Shown here: in pieces, positions 11,601-22,427 of the stretch
Layout of the letters: every line of letters starts with the position of its first letter
How positions within the stretch are numbered: the stretch's first letter is position 1
NCBI GenBank assembly: GCA_000507305.1
Contig: DF239032.1
Coordinates: 1 to 64,000, forward strand
Origin: Breviolum minutum Mf 1.05b.01
Taxonomy: Eukaryota; Sar; Dinophyceae; Suessiales; Symbiodiniaceae
Length of the DNA stretch: 64,000 nucleotides
Reading direction: 5' to 3'
Position numbers and translations under genes: made by a program
The notes under the pieces: model-generated
What the model was told of the DNA's origin: nothing
Seen by the model: the letters and a program-made list of their open reading frames with translations, nothing else
The model's database searches: none

Positions 11601-14600
11601 CTATCAGAGTCCAGGAAACATCAAAAGATGTATTTTCTCAGCTCAATAAATATACCAGTCCCAAACAAAAAACCGTTCCGATTCCTCTTACAAACCTGTC
11701 ACATCTATTTATATATATATATATATATCAAGGTGAATGTGTGTGTAAGGTCGCAAAACGGTGTGGTTGGAGGTTGTCGATCTTGTCACAATATTAGATT
11801 GGAAAATGTCATATGCGTAGATTTGAAGACAAACAACAAGAAGTGGCCCCTCCCATGGCTTTCTCCTAAAATCCCCAGAAAACGTGGGACAATCTCTGGT
11901 GTTATGTTTTTTTCACAATGGAGCTGCGACGCTGTTCCCAACAGCCAAAGTTTTGATCCGTTGACATGTGCTAAGTTGACATGTACAAAGTTGCCTTCAA
12001 ATTGGCAACATCTTCATCCATTTCCCTTGCTACCCCGTGACCACATTCCCTTGCTTCAAGTGACCAGCGTTTGTGCATCTGCCTTGTGACGGCATCTTTG
12101 ACCGCACACTGCTCCTGGCCAGTGGGGTTCAAATCCCAACGTCTTGGTGAAGTTTGAGGTGCTAAAACGACCTGGGTGTTTCCAAAAAATAGGGGTACCC
12201 CCAATTCATCCATTTTAATAGGGTTTTCCATTATATAAACCATCCATTTTGGGGTACCCCTATTTGTGGAAACACCCACCTGAAAATGTCCCAACTGCCA
12301 AAGGAAGATCATTTTCGTCAATCTTTTTTGGCTCCTTAGCATCAGGTCTCCTCATCATCACATCATGGGCGGGTTGGTTCCAGGGGTTGCGTACGTCAAG
12401 GCGGCATCACCCCGGTCACGGGTGAAACCCGAGGATTTTGGGTTTTCTGAACTGATGATTTCTGTGGAGGACTCAAGTGGCTAATCACTTACTTACAACC
12501 CAAAAAAAACAGATTCGATAAGGAACCAAACATGATGATGTTTTCCTCTTTTTTTCAGGAAAAAACAAAAAGGGGGCTGAGTTTCAGATCTCCTACCTTT
12601 TGTTTCACCGTTTTTGTTCCTCCATTTTGGAACTCACCTTCCGTCATCCACCCAATTCTCGTGCCTCACTCTCAGGCGCCATTTTCACCACCTGTAGCAA
12701 GGACCAGAGACCGAAGATGCTGCTCACCTGGATTTTTCCCCCAAAAAAATGAAGGAATGAATGTTGAAGAGCACCAAATTTTTTGGGACAATTTTATATT
12801 TTATTCATTTCAAAAAATCATCAAACTTCCAACAAAAATGGATTTTGTTCAAAAGATATATATGCGTAATTTTGTTGGGGGGGAGGGGGTAGATCTTCCT
12901 CAATATTGGGAATCTCCACGCCCAAGAAAAAAACATGGAGTGCTTGAAGCAAAGGACGTTTTTTTAAGCGAAAGTTGCTGAATGCCGCTTGAGACATGTT
13001 CTTTTTTGTTTTTGTTTTTCGTCTTCTTTTACATCATGAATCTCTTTGAATTGTTCCTCTGCTGTTGAAAAATATTCGATTTTCAATTAATTCGGATGGA
13101 TTAAATGTGTTGTCTTGATGGATGCACTTGGCAAAGACCTTGATCAGTGTTTTCAAAATCAAAACAAGGAATAGGATTACCGAATAAATCGAGCGTCTTG
13201 ATTTTTCATTGACGATGTTTGTTTTTCTTCTCTTTCTTTTTCTGGTTGGTCTCGTTTTGCTCTGGTTCTTCTTGTATTTGAAGATTTCCTCGCTGTTGTT
13301 TTCGTGGCGATGGTGATGTGACGGCTGTAGTGTGGGTTTTCCAGCACCGAAAGATCCACCGGCGGCAAATCAACGCGTCAACTCTCTAGGTGTCCCCTCC
13401 CCCCCCAAAAAAAAAATGTCGTCTTCCAACCTTTCATGTTTCAGGGGGCTATGATGAATCTCCACCAATGGAACCAAACATGCTCCAGGCTCCAGTCATC
13501 CAAAACCAACTCACAGGTCTGGTTCTTTCATTGATGGTGGTTGCTTTTGGACCATTTTGGAGATCCTGGACCCAGATCCTTGGGGATAACCTCCAAGGTT
13601 TTTCTAAGGAAAATCCTTAGAAAAATTCGAAAATAATTCTAAGTCCTCAGAATCTCATGGAATTGGTGATGGTTGAATTGCTGTTGTTTAAATGGAAGAA
13701 TATGGAACCATACTGTAAATGGTTCAGAAATCCGGCTAACCAGTTGATATGGTAAAAATCCCAATTTTTTACAGGGTTTTATACATCCCAGGTGGTGCAG
13801 GATTTCTTCCATCAACAGTATCATCCAGCTACAGCTGGTTGGTGGTTGAATCAACCAACCCTTTTGAAAAATATGCGCAAGTCAAATTGGATCATCTTTC
13901 CACAAAAATCGGGGTATCAAATAAAAGCTGTTTCAAACCACCACCCAGACAGTATCAAGGGGGGCTTTTTTGGTGATCAATCATATTTCGCCATGGGCAC
14001 ATCCCTTCGAATCATGGAACTGTTCACGCAATTTCCAACACACAACCCTCCTTGGTTGTTTATCAAAACCTGGCTATATATCCACTAATTATATAACCCA
14101 ACTTGGGAAGTAAGGTGGATTTTTTGCCATCTACTTGAAACTCTCTTGGAGTTACCCATTATCTTTACCACCCAAAAATGACGCACATGCGCCCACCTCC
14201 TCCACTAGTGCCGTGACCAGTCTGAGACCACAAGGGCCTGACACCTCGTGTGACACCTGAAGGTGAAGAAGATCTTAGATGGTGAGTAATGGCACCCCAT
14301 CAATACTAGGCTGGCGATTTGTTGTTGGAGCAATTTTTTGCCCATGTATGAAGTCGATTGAAGTACTGATAGATCTAATTGCTAGATATAGTCAAAACTT
14401 TGATGGATTAGGCTTCATGATCCGCTTCCCTACCTTTCAGCAGCCAGAAAAAATCCACCTTTGAGTGTGATCAACTGCTAAAAAAATCATCTGATAGATA
14501 GATGCGGAAAACCAAAAAAAACAAGGACACCAACCATTGTTGTTGTACCACCCAGGAAACCAAAAAAAAGGTGTGGGGCTTGGTGGTCTTTGGCCTCGTT

Positions 14601-16036
14601 TCTTGTATCAGATAAAACGCCTACCTGGTTAGCGGGTGGTACACGACTGAAAACCCCACCAACTTCAAAATTTTCACGGTGGAAAAAATAGGTCACAACC
14701 TCCAATCTATGGCACATCCGAAGTCCCACATTTTTTCGGTTTTTATTGGTGGTCCCTTTTTTTTGGATCTACAGTATTTGGGTGGATTTGGAGACCCAAA
14801 TCGCCACAAGGCCCACTGCAAACTCAAATGACCTGAAATTACCCCATCGTGGAACGAAGTGACATATCCCACCAAATGGAAAAGGAAACTGATCTTCCCA
14901 ACTACCTTTGGATGGGATATGATAGTTTCTGGGGGGTAGAAAGTTGTTACGCAGAAATTTTCCCAACTTGATTGAGTTTCCTACATGTTTGTTGAAGAAT
15001 TTAGCAACTCTTCGGACAGAAGCTACCAACTCACCCGCTTCTTAAGGCACGGCATGAGCAAGCTCAACTCAGCGGAAGAAATCATTTAGATAAATGTACT
15101 AGTACTACCACTATCACAGCTATTCTCATTCTGAATCTCCTTCAGTATCTTCAATAATCATTTGTCATATCTGAGTAAGAACTCATACACTCTACCAACC
15201 AAAAAATATCCAGGTGTGGCAAAAATCCAGCATTTCACAACAGCCAGGGTTCTTTTCCACCACTCAAAAACAGCACATGCAACAGCCGCTGTATCTCGTT
15301 CCCTTCCCCAGCTACACGGGGCACCTGTTCCCACGCTTCTGTGGCAACAAAACCAGGATCCCAACTGCACACAGCAGCCCAACATGCCAACAGAAGTCTC
15401 GAAGCCTAGGTGAGTGACCAAAGGTTGGCATTCAGGGGACCGACCTCTAAATGGGGGGGCCGTTGGTTTCAAGGTCACGGCGGAGCCCTGAATCACCTGG
15501 GAACTCCCCATGACTTTTGATGTTTTGAAGGGAAATCTTGCCATGAATAGATGTTTCTTTCATCCCCCCAAATTTCCATTTCACATCCAGAGATCTCTAG
15601 CCGTTTTACAGGGGTTCAGTGGTCACCCACAACAAAAAAAAACTTCCAAACTTCACCCTCAAAAATCTAGGAATTCCCCCAGAAAAAAAAAAAAACAATG
15701 TGATAGAAATATCTGCCTCTTCAAAAATGCCATCTGATCTGCCTCTGCATCTTCGAACTTTTCAAAGGGAACAATTGGGGGGGTGTACCCCTAACAGGCT
15801 AGCTATGGTATTTAGCTGGTGTTCTCTAAGGATTTCCCGTAGGGGTCCCGGGTCCCACGTTGGGATCGAAGTACATCCAACTATATCCCCTGAAAAAATG
15901 TCCATCAGTTCCTTCCCTATCTCCTCCTTGTTCCGGCCTTCTCCGAGGGGGGCAGCTCTTGCTCCTTTGGAAAGGGCCGCCAGCGACGCAAACGCTGCCA
16001 CAACAACCGCAGGCCCTGCGGTTGTGAATCCGAAGG
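8662..16036 (-). CDS. RING-H2 E3 ubiquitin ligase-like protein
   Basis: Probably transfers ubiquitin to substrates. Exons: 15903-16036 (FGFTTAGPAVVVAAFASLAA then a charged helix), 15261-15324 (VPRVAGEGNEIQRLLHVLFL), 14985-15040 (AGELVASVRRVAKFFNKH), 11987-12114 (VKDAVTRQMHKRWSLEAREC...), 11191-11245 (SCSGATCPVCLEELGTEA), 10092-10190 (VLVMPCGHAVHFPCYASAV... to ...RCLMCRK), 8852-8890 (PLSKSGARAARAT) and 8662-8710 (LAEVASLPDAADALML). The zinc ligands follow the RING-H2 order: CPVC, then C-x-H-x2-H-x2-C, then CLMC. Phases agree at 15.3/15.0 kb (split Glu codon), at 12.0/11.2 kb (split Leu codon, ...NLKATLSCSG...) and at 11.2/10.2 kb. A charged, probably coiled-coil helix sits directly before the RING, as in many RING ligases. 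One donor is GC (10.09 kb) and one looks like GA (8.85 kb). Whether the exons at 14.9-16.0 kb belong to the same gene is inferred from strand and phase only. Start and stop not found. Confidence 0.65.
8711..8851 (-). mobile_element. Introner-like element forming a whole intron (family E)
   Basis: The complete intron between two exons of the RING gene is a 141-bp element. On the minus strand it starts GAACAACCCCTGAAACTAAC, has an internal inverted pair (CCCCTGAAAATAGGGG), and ends ATCAGGGAG plus a short pyrimidine tract and CGAG. Removing it joins GARAARAT to LAEVASLPDA in phase 0. Related copies lie at 48859-48985 and 63313-63425. The donor would be GA, so the exact 5' edge is uncertain. Confidence 0.6.
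9953..10053. repeat. Family C inverted-repeat element
   Basis: Copy just 3' of the second RING exon, in its downstream intron. Confidence 0.8.
10092..10190 (-). CDS. RING-H2 second-half exon
   Basis: 33 codons, phase 0 to 0. It carries the third to eighth zinc ligands (PCGHAVHFPC and CLMC). Acceptor CCCCAAG; donor GCGCCG, a GC-type donor. Joined to the exon at 11191-11245 it gives correct spacing between the first CPVC pair and the CGH. Confidence 0.8.
10747..10843. repeat. Family D inverted-repeat element
   Basis: Copy between the RING exons, ends CCCTCCGGGGAACTAACATA and ATGTTAGTTCCCTGCAGGGT. Confidence 0.85.
11191..11245 (-). CDS. RING-H2 first-half exon
   Basis: Carries the first zinc-ligand pair CPVC followed by LEEL, the usual start of a RING finger. 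Acceptor TGTCCAG, donor GTGGCT. It starts two bases into a codon, matching the end of the exon at 11987-12114. Confidence 0.8.
12174..12279. repeat. Family C inverted-repeat element
   Basis: Near-consensus copy 60 bp upstream of the 11987-12114 exon. Confidence 0.85.
13713..13824. repeat. Family A inverted-repeat element
   Basis: Copy with AAATGGTTCAGAAATCC at left and TTCTTCCATCAACAGTA at right; a family B element follows directly. Confidence 0.75.
13836..13948. repeat. Family B inverted-repeat element
   Basis: Good copy (CTGGTTGGTGGTTGAATCAA to GTTTCAAACCACCACCCAG). Confidence 0.8.
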
Positions 16037-16061
16037 CTTTGGGATTTTTTACTTCTCTAGT

Positions 16062-16161
16062 TGGGGGTTACAGTTTCAACCCATCTGAAAAATATGCGCA
16101 AGTCAAATTGGAGCATGTCCTCATATAGGAAGAAATGAAGAATATTTGAAACCACCACCTA
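16062..16161. repeat. Family B inverted-repeat element
   Basis: Copy just upstream of the 15.9-16.0 kb exon; its left end lies about 25 bases from that exon's acceptor. Confidence 0.75.
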
Positions 16162-18120
16162 GTTACTAGTTCTACATTACATGGAATCTGGGCAAAACTT
16201 AGGTCCCGGGGGCTAAAATTTTACTTTAGTGCGTTAGATCTAAAACTCCACCAAACTCAAACGGGCTCTGTGTTTAAGGAACTACCAAAGATTCGCCAAG
16301 GAATTATATAAATCGATCGAATTTTGACAAACTACTGATAAGGTGATAAACTCCAAGCCTACCTCCCACCCAGGAACAGTCACAACAAGAATTATTCTAG
16401 TAGGGAATCCCCAAACGAACCTCTATTTGCCGCTCTTTCCGGGTGGGGTGGTTTTCCATCCAAGATATTCACTAGCCGCTAGCCTTTTTTTGGGGGGAAA
16501 AACCGTTTCACCGGGTTTTCCATGGGCCAAGAGTTGTGATCACCCTCGAAGAACTGCCTGCATCAACCGCGAAGCCCTGCCACTGTGGATACCACATTTG
16601 GCCAGTTGTGTAGCACGCGCAACGAGCAATCCCTTTGGCCTAGGTTGAGGAAAGGGTGCGAATTTTTCGGCAGATTTGACCAACCTTTCGCCCGTTTGAA
16701 GAATATGAATTCGTCAAATTGGATCATTAATTTTCCCAATAATCGGGGTGAAAATAAAAAACATTTGAAGCCACCAGCTAGGTTCATGTCCAACTTTCAA
16801 AAACTTGGAAGGGATTTCTGATTTCCCTGCATTTTCACTACCAAATATTTACTAAACAATCGCATCATTTGCATCATTTCCTCAGCTTGAGTCACTGGGA
16901 TTTTCGGATGACCCCCCAAATTCGGTGACCTTAAAAAATACCCTTGGGACCAATGGATGCCTCATGATTTAAACACAAAAATGTCAACAAAAAAATCCTG
17001 CCGGCCCGGAAACCGTCCGGGCCGACATTGCGATTTTCCTTTGTTTGTTTTGACAACATACATGGCGTTGTGGTTTCGTGCAGAATAAAATAATCTGCAT
17101 CACTGTTTTTTGACGTATTGACAGTGGGGAGCCAAAAAAAAATGTTTTTCCAACGCATGAATTCTTCATTTTGTGGTCTCAAAACCACCTCTGTTTTTGA
17201 CTATCTCTTTAGGGAAATTTGCGTTTCGTGTAGGTTTCGGCCGCGCAAAAGGAGACAGTTTTGTTCTTTCGCTTGGACTGTCTTACTCGCTGCGTTTCTT
17301 TGACAAAGCTTTGCCTGTCAAAGTCAGCAATGAAGCATGCTGACTTGAGTGCCAGTGGCGCCATTGCCAGATACGAATATACATGGGTATGTCCTTCGAC
17401 ATACTTCGCAAATTGTTGGATATGCAACGTTTCACTTGCGCCCATACGCTGTCAATGGTACCTTCCAGTACCCCCATGCGCATCTCTGTCAACGTATGAT
17501 GAAGTGCATAAGTTAGTCATTGCATGATGATATATGGTGGTGATAGACTGACATGATGTGTGTCGTACGAAATGTTATTATCCACCCACCCACCCACCGC
17601 AATATGAAGAAGTCGGGCCGGCACAAAAAAATGATATCATGTGTTGCTCTCCTGGTTTTCAGACATCACTTTTCACCGAGAAAAAAACTTCCGAAATCAT
17701 CGGACAAAACCAAGGCATGGTACGTTGACATGGCCAGTATCGATGCGATGTCTCGTCCATCATCCAACACAGAGGGTGTAGTTGCATCACCATCGCCTTG
17801 CGGTGAAGACCACTGTGGGAGAACCCAAGAAAGAAACCGCTATTTAAAAAAGACGGCTAAAATCCACCAGGCACATCACAAGCTGCAGTAGACTGAGATA
17901 TGGACATGAATTTTAAGAAGATGACAAGAACAGCCGGAAAACATGGAACCAGCATCCATTCCTTGAAGGTTGCCAAGAGCTACTTGGAGGATCATCCCAT
18001 TTAGTAAGTGATGAGTAAAGGGAGTTACAAGCCATTATAACTAGACAACCCTACATAGGGGGACTTACTAACCATGGATATTAACCATCCTTGGTCATCC
18101 CCCATCCTTTTATCCTACAC

Positions 18121-18199
18121 CTTGTGGTGACCGCCGGCGTGGACTGCGGCTGCGCTGCCGCCCCATGTGCAAACGTTCAACGGGGCAAGGGGGTTTTCC
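18121..18199 (-). CDS. Possible exon, GC-rich; two competing frames
   Basis: Acceptor TTCATACAG and donor AAG|GTGTAGG bracket a GC-rich segment. One frame gives an Arg/Ser-rich peptide (MGRQRSRSPRRRSPQ) like an RS domain. The other has higher GC at third positions (LNVCTWGGSAAAVHAGGHHK). The strand is supported by both splice sites; the frame is not settled. Possibly an upstream exon of the RING gene. Confidence 0.45.
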
Positions 18200-20464
18200 C
18201 TGTATGAAGGGTTCCTCCCAACGGGGGAAGTTTGTAGATTTCTGGTATGTAGAGTAAACTGGAGAATTAAAAAAGAAATACCAGGGAGAAATTTTCCAGG
18301 AAATTCTTGCGCCAAAAACTACAGTAACTACATCGGTCAGTCAAACAAAACTGACTCTAGTTAAAACTAGTTTTTTGTGCTGCCTGCAATGTTTCATTCA
18401 AGTTGTTTCACCTCGGAAAGCTTTGATCTGCATGCAGTTTTGAGGCGAACCCCAAAATTTGGGGTGTTCCCTTATGAACTATGGGGCATCAAGAAAACAA
18501 CAGCTATCATTCACTTAAAGCGGACTCACGAAGCCACAAACAATGACTGGGATTCTTAAAGCTTGGGTGTTGCTGTCGAGCTGTATACGGCCTTGATTTG
18601 TTAAACGCCAATGAACCAGTAAATGTCCCCAAGAAGAGTGACGTGAAGGACAAACATGAGGTATTGATTCCATCTCGTTCATATATTTCATTTACAGTAT
18701 TTATCTAACTATGTGACTATGTGTGTATGCAATGTACTGTATTTTTGTTGTTATGTTCTCCATAAACAAATGAATTTCAAAGTCCAACACAACAATATCT
18801 AATTACTTCATGCGCAACTCCAAATCATTCTTGTGGGAACCATGTGTGACATGCTATGAGATCTGCGAGGATTCTTAGACATCTTTTCAAATTTGCTCGA
18901 TTACAAGTACTGAGTACTGGACACTTCCACTTTTCAGATGCTTACATCTAGACAAGAGGACACGAAGATCGTATCCATCTTGCTTAGGCTTCCTTCTGCT
19001 ACGCTGCTACATTCTCAAGAGTTTGTGAGGCTGACACTTGGGGAACCATGTGCCAAAGTGTTTCAATCTAATTGATGGTTCAAGAACGTAAGCCAAATAA
19101 TTTGACCCTCAAAATGATTTGATAATATTTGACATTCAAATCATTAGCTAATGATTAAAAATTAAGCGAACAGATGAACGGGATGACTTCATGTGGCATT
19201 CCGCATTCCACTCCACCGAAATCACCATCAAACAACCACAGCGGATTTTTGTTGCTCAGATCGATCTACGTAAAATGGCTGTGGTGCTGATTGTGGTGCT
19301 CTGCTTGCGCAGAAAAGCTCCAGCTTTAAAATTCGTTCCGCCCGTCAATGGCTCGTTGGTGGATGTTGCGTCCGTTGAGATTGCTCGTTTACCAGGGATC
19401 CCCTTGTACTACTTGGTAGCCAACCGAAACTTCATGGACCATTTTGGTAGAAATCCCGAAAAAACATGGATCATAGATTTGCTGCTTATCTTTCATCCCC
19501 CAAAAAAAAAATGGGTTCCAGTTTAATGATCCCTGTTTTACTCTCACTGTTGATACACCAAAATGTGGACCAACTTCACTTTTATAGACATCCCAACTCC
19601 ATTGGACTGAAGAAAAAACACTGATTAGAAATGGATTGTCAACAAAAAGGGGATATGCCCAAAAGTTAGTAATACCACCCACCAACTCATTGGACTGAAC
19701 CATCAAGCTCCTATATTATATATACAGCAAAAAACGATTTTTGAAAACGCCGAAATCCAAGTCCATCATCCCATCATCCTTTGCTTCCAGCAGGGCAAAA
19801 GGGCAGAACTTGATGTACAAAAACAAACATGCGAAACAGCAACAAACAAAAGAACAACAAAAAACGAACTCACAAAGGTTCAAGAGGTTATATAATATAT
19901 ATATATATATATATTTCATTTCACTCCTCCACTTTTTCCAGAAAACGAAAATCTGTTGGTTCTGTATATCCCTGCAGCTGAAGGACTTTCCCAGCAAATA
20001 GGGCAGAGTGCAAAGGCAAAAAAAAACGGCATTTTTTGGTCGCCTAAAAGCATTGGAAGATATGCAAAGCGTTCTTTTCAAAATATCCAGTGCGGATCTA
20101 CAGATTTTTCGTGAAATTTCAATCTTTTGTGTGGTAGAACGTAAAGAAACTTCCGATCAAAAAAAGAACATATAACGCTCCGTGTGTTTTTCTTTTCGAA
20201 AATCGTTGAAAATTCGCCTGTGGAACCTTTACCTTCACACTCGACCCTTTTGGAGATTTTTACTTTGTGGGGTCGCACATGCCCTCAGCATAGCTCATCA
20301 TGTAAAGTTTCTCCAAGTTGCCATCGAACATAGGACAAGGAGTATTAAGCTACATCATTTGATCCCGTCGGTTTCAATCCTTTGGGGGAATGAAGTTTCA
20401 TTTTTTTTTCGAAAACCACCCATGATTCTGTTCTTTTCGTTAGTTTCATCATCATCCTGTTCTA

Positions 20465-20564
20465 GCTGGTGGTTTCAACCCATCTGAAAAATATTAGTCA
20501 AATTAAATTGGATCATTTCCCCAAATAGGGATGAAAATAAAAAGTATTTGAAACCACCACCTAG
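20465..20564. repeat. Family B inverted-repeat element
   Basis: Near-consensus copy with both ends (CTGGTGGTTTCAACCCATCT and TTGAAACCACCACCTAG). Confidence 0.85.
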
Positions 20565-20589
20565 TGTTCTTCTGAAGATACCTGTTCGC

Positions 20590-20697
20590 TCTCATCATGG
20601 AATGTTGCACAGCTCTGCTGATGAATCGTCCCCAAGCAGGACGCCTTTTTGTGGCAGGAAACGGTCAGGTAGAACATGCCTCTCAGGGACTATGGTG
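20590..20697 (-). CDS. Possible exon, product unknown
   Basis: Minus-strand open segment reading PERHVLPDRFLPQKGVLLG then DDSSAEL after an AG acceptor. No family recognised. The plus strand is also open here, so strand assignment relies on the neighbours. Confidence 0.4.
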
Positions 20698-21017
20698 CCA
20701 TGGATGACTGGCAAAATTCCAAAAAAAGGATCTCTGTCAAAGTATCAAAGGATACCAAAGGTGTGTACTGGCCAACTTTTGAAATCTGATTTTTTCATGT
20801 ATCTTTGTTGTCTTGAAACAAATTGTTTAAAGACCTTGGCCCACTCAACAAAGATGAGCATCATTCCAACCTCTACCCGGGAGAGGGTTCCTTACAGTTC
20901 ACCCCTGACCTGCTTACCCTCCTTCAAAATGATATGATTCGCCATGGGATTCGGACCAACGACTCGTTTCGAAAAGGGCGCGGTTCCCGCCGCGATTTGC
21001 AACGCAACGACCCTCAC

Positions 21018-21064
21018 TTGCCAAAGAGTTTCTCCAGCGAATGAAAGTCCAAGCCAAAGATCAC
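21018..21064 (-). CDS. Possible short exon (VIFGLDFHSLEKLFGK)
   Basis: Acceptor GGCTCAG and donor GTGAGG, a good consensus donor, enclose 47 bases reading VIFGLDFHSLEKLFGK. Product unknown. It may belong to an upstream part of the RING gene; the tandem transporter gene ends at 22428, so this would be the next gene downstream. Confidence 0.5.
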
Positions 21065-21416
21065 CTGAGCCACGGGGGAAAAAAATGAAAGGGATCCTGG
21101 GTGTGTTAGCACGGTTCCGGGATCCGGAAATTTCCATGGGTTTTTGATGAAAATAATCCCCCACATTAACGGGGTATGTTCTTTTTTCATCCCCGGAAAA
21201 CCAGGGGGCCCTGTTTTTTCATTGCTCGCCTGAAGTCAAGGCATTTTGAAAAAAGACTTCACCACCTTTCGACAGGATAGAAATGCTATGGCTGCTATGG
21301 TAGAAACCACGGGCGGCAGCCACGGGCTGCCATTAAACATCAGATTGCATTGGTAGATGCAGCCTCTGAAAAATACTCAGCTTCAGGGCACTTAGGAAAG
21401 TAAATATGTGCTTAGG

Positions 21417-21534
21417 AAGAAATCCGGCTAATTCACCAGTTGATATGGAGAGTATCTCCCCATTATTTACAGGGCCTTTATACCACCTCCAAACGGTGGG
21501 AAAACTCGCCGAATTTCTGAAGCATCAACCAGTA
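21417..21534. repeat. Family A inverted-repeat element
   Basis: Left end partly lost; right end TTTCTGAAGCATCAACCAGTA. Confidence 0.65.
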
Positions 21535-22427
21535 GCTCTTTTTCTTACGGTACCTTAATGGAGGCTTGCCAGAGATGTGGACGAACAAAAATCCGGGAGA
21601 TGCCTTGGGTGAAACAGAAACTTAGAATTTAGATAGATCTTTGAGGTACACTTTCTGCGCAACCCTGCTATTTGCAAATATGCGTGCATATATTATATAT
21701 ATATATATTATATACGCAGGCTCATGACTCATGACTTTGTTTCATAAGATCTTTTTGTCAGCGGGACAACCCCTGGTCAATAAACATAGTTACATAGTCT
21801 GTTCAATCCCTCATTTTCAATAGGCGAGGTATCAGGTGTCATGAATAATGTATTGTGATGTATCTACTTAATTGATGGATCTTAGGATCTTCCAACTACA
21901 AGTTTCTCGTTTAGAAAGTGCATAAACAGTCGTACTTTCATTGCAAATTACAAATCAAAACACTGGACTTGTCCTTGCCTGCAGTGGGGCGGCTGTTGCG
22001 GAAAAAAGTACTGACACCTAAAATTGATTGGTTGGAATGTGTTGGAATACTAAACATAGTGCCACTTCGCCGGTTTTTTGTGGGATGTGTTTTTTCACAG
22101 CTGTTCAAGTGACAATGGCAAGCGTAACACAGAGGGCGCTACCCATCTGCTGGCCACTCAAGCGTTCCTCGAACAGATCTTTGATGTTTAACCAAAAAAA
22201 CAGTTGAATCGTCCTATGAATCTCAAAAAAAAGGTGTAAGAGTCCCCAGTTTCACAAGCAATCATCAAAGTGTTGATTATCTAGACGAAGAATTTCGTAA
22301 CATCATTGCCAAAGATCTTAAGAAGTTTTCTCCCGTAAAAACGTGCCTTTCGTAACTTTCGTACGGGACTTCAATTCCCCGAGCTTTCCAAAACAAAGAA
22401 AAATCCCTGAAGTTCAACTTGTGCGAT

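Noticed and set aside
14985..15040. hAT-transposase-like fragment (VRRVAKFFNKH)
   Set aside because: The similarity is short, and the segment fits in phase as an exon of the gene running from 16.0 kb; no other transposase blocks are nearby.
15162..15417. Plus-strand proline/glutamine-rich exon with a GTGAGTG donor
   Set aside because: All three plus frames are open, while the minus strand gives an exon (VPRVAGEGNEIQ...) that joins the next one through a split Glu codon.
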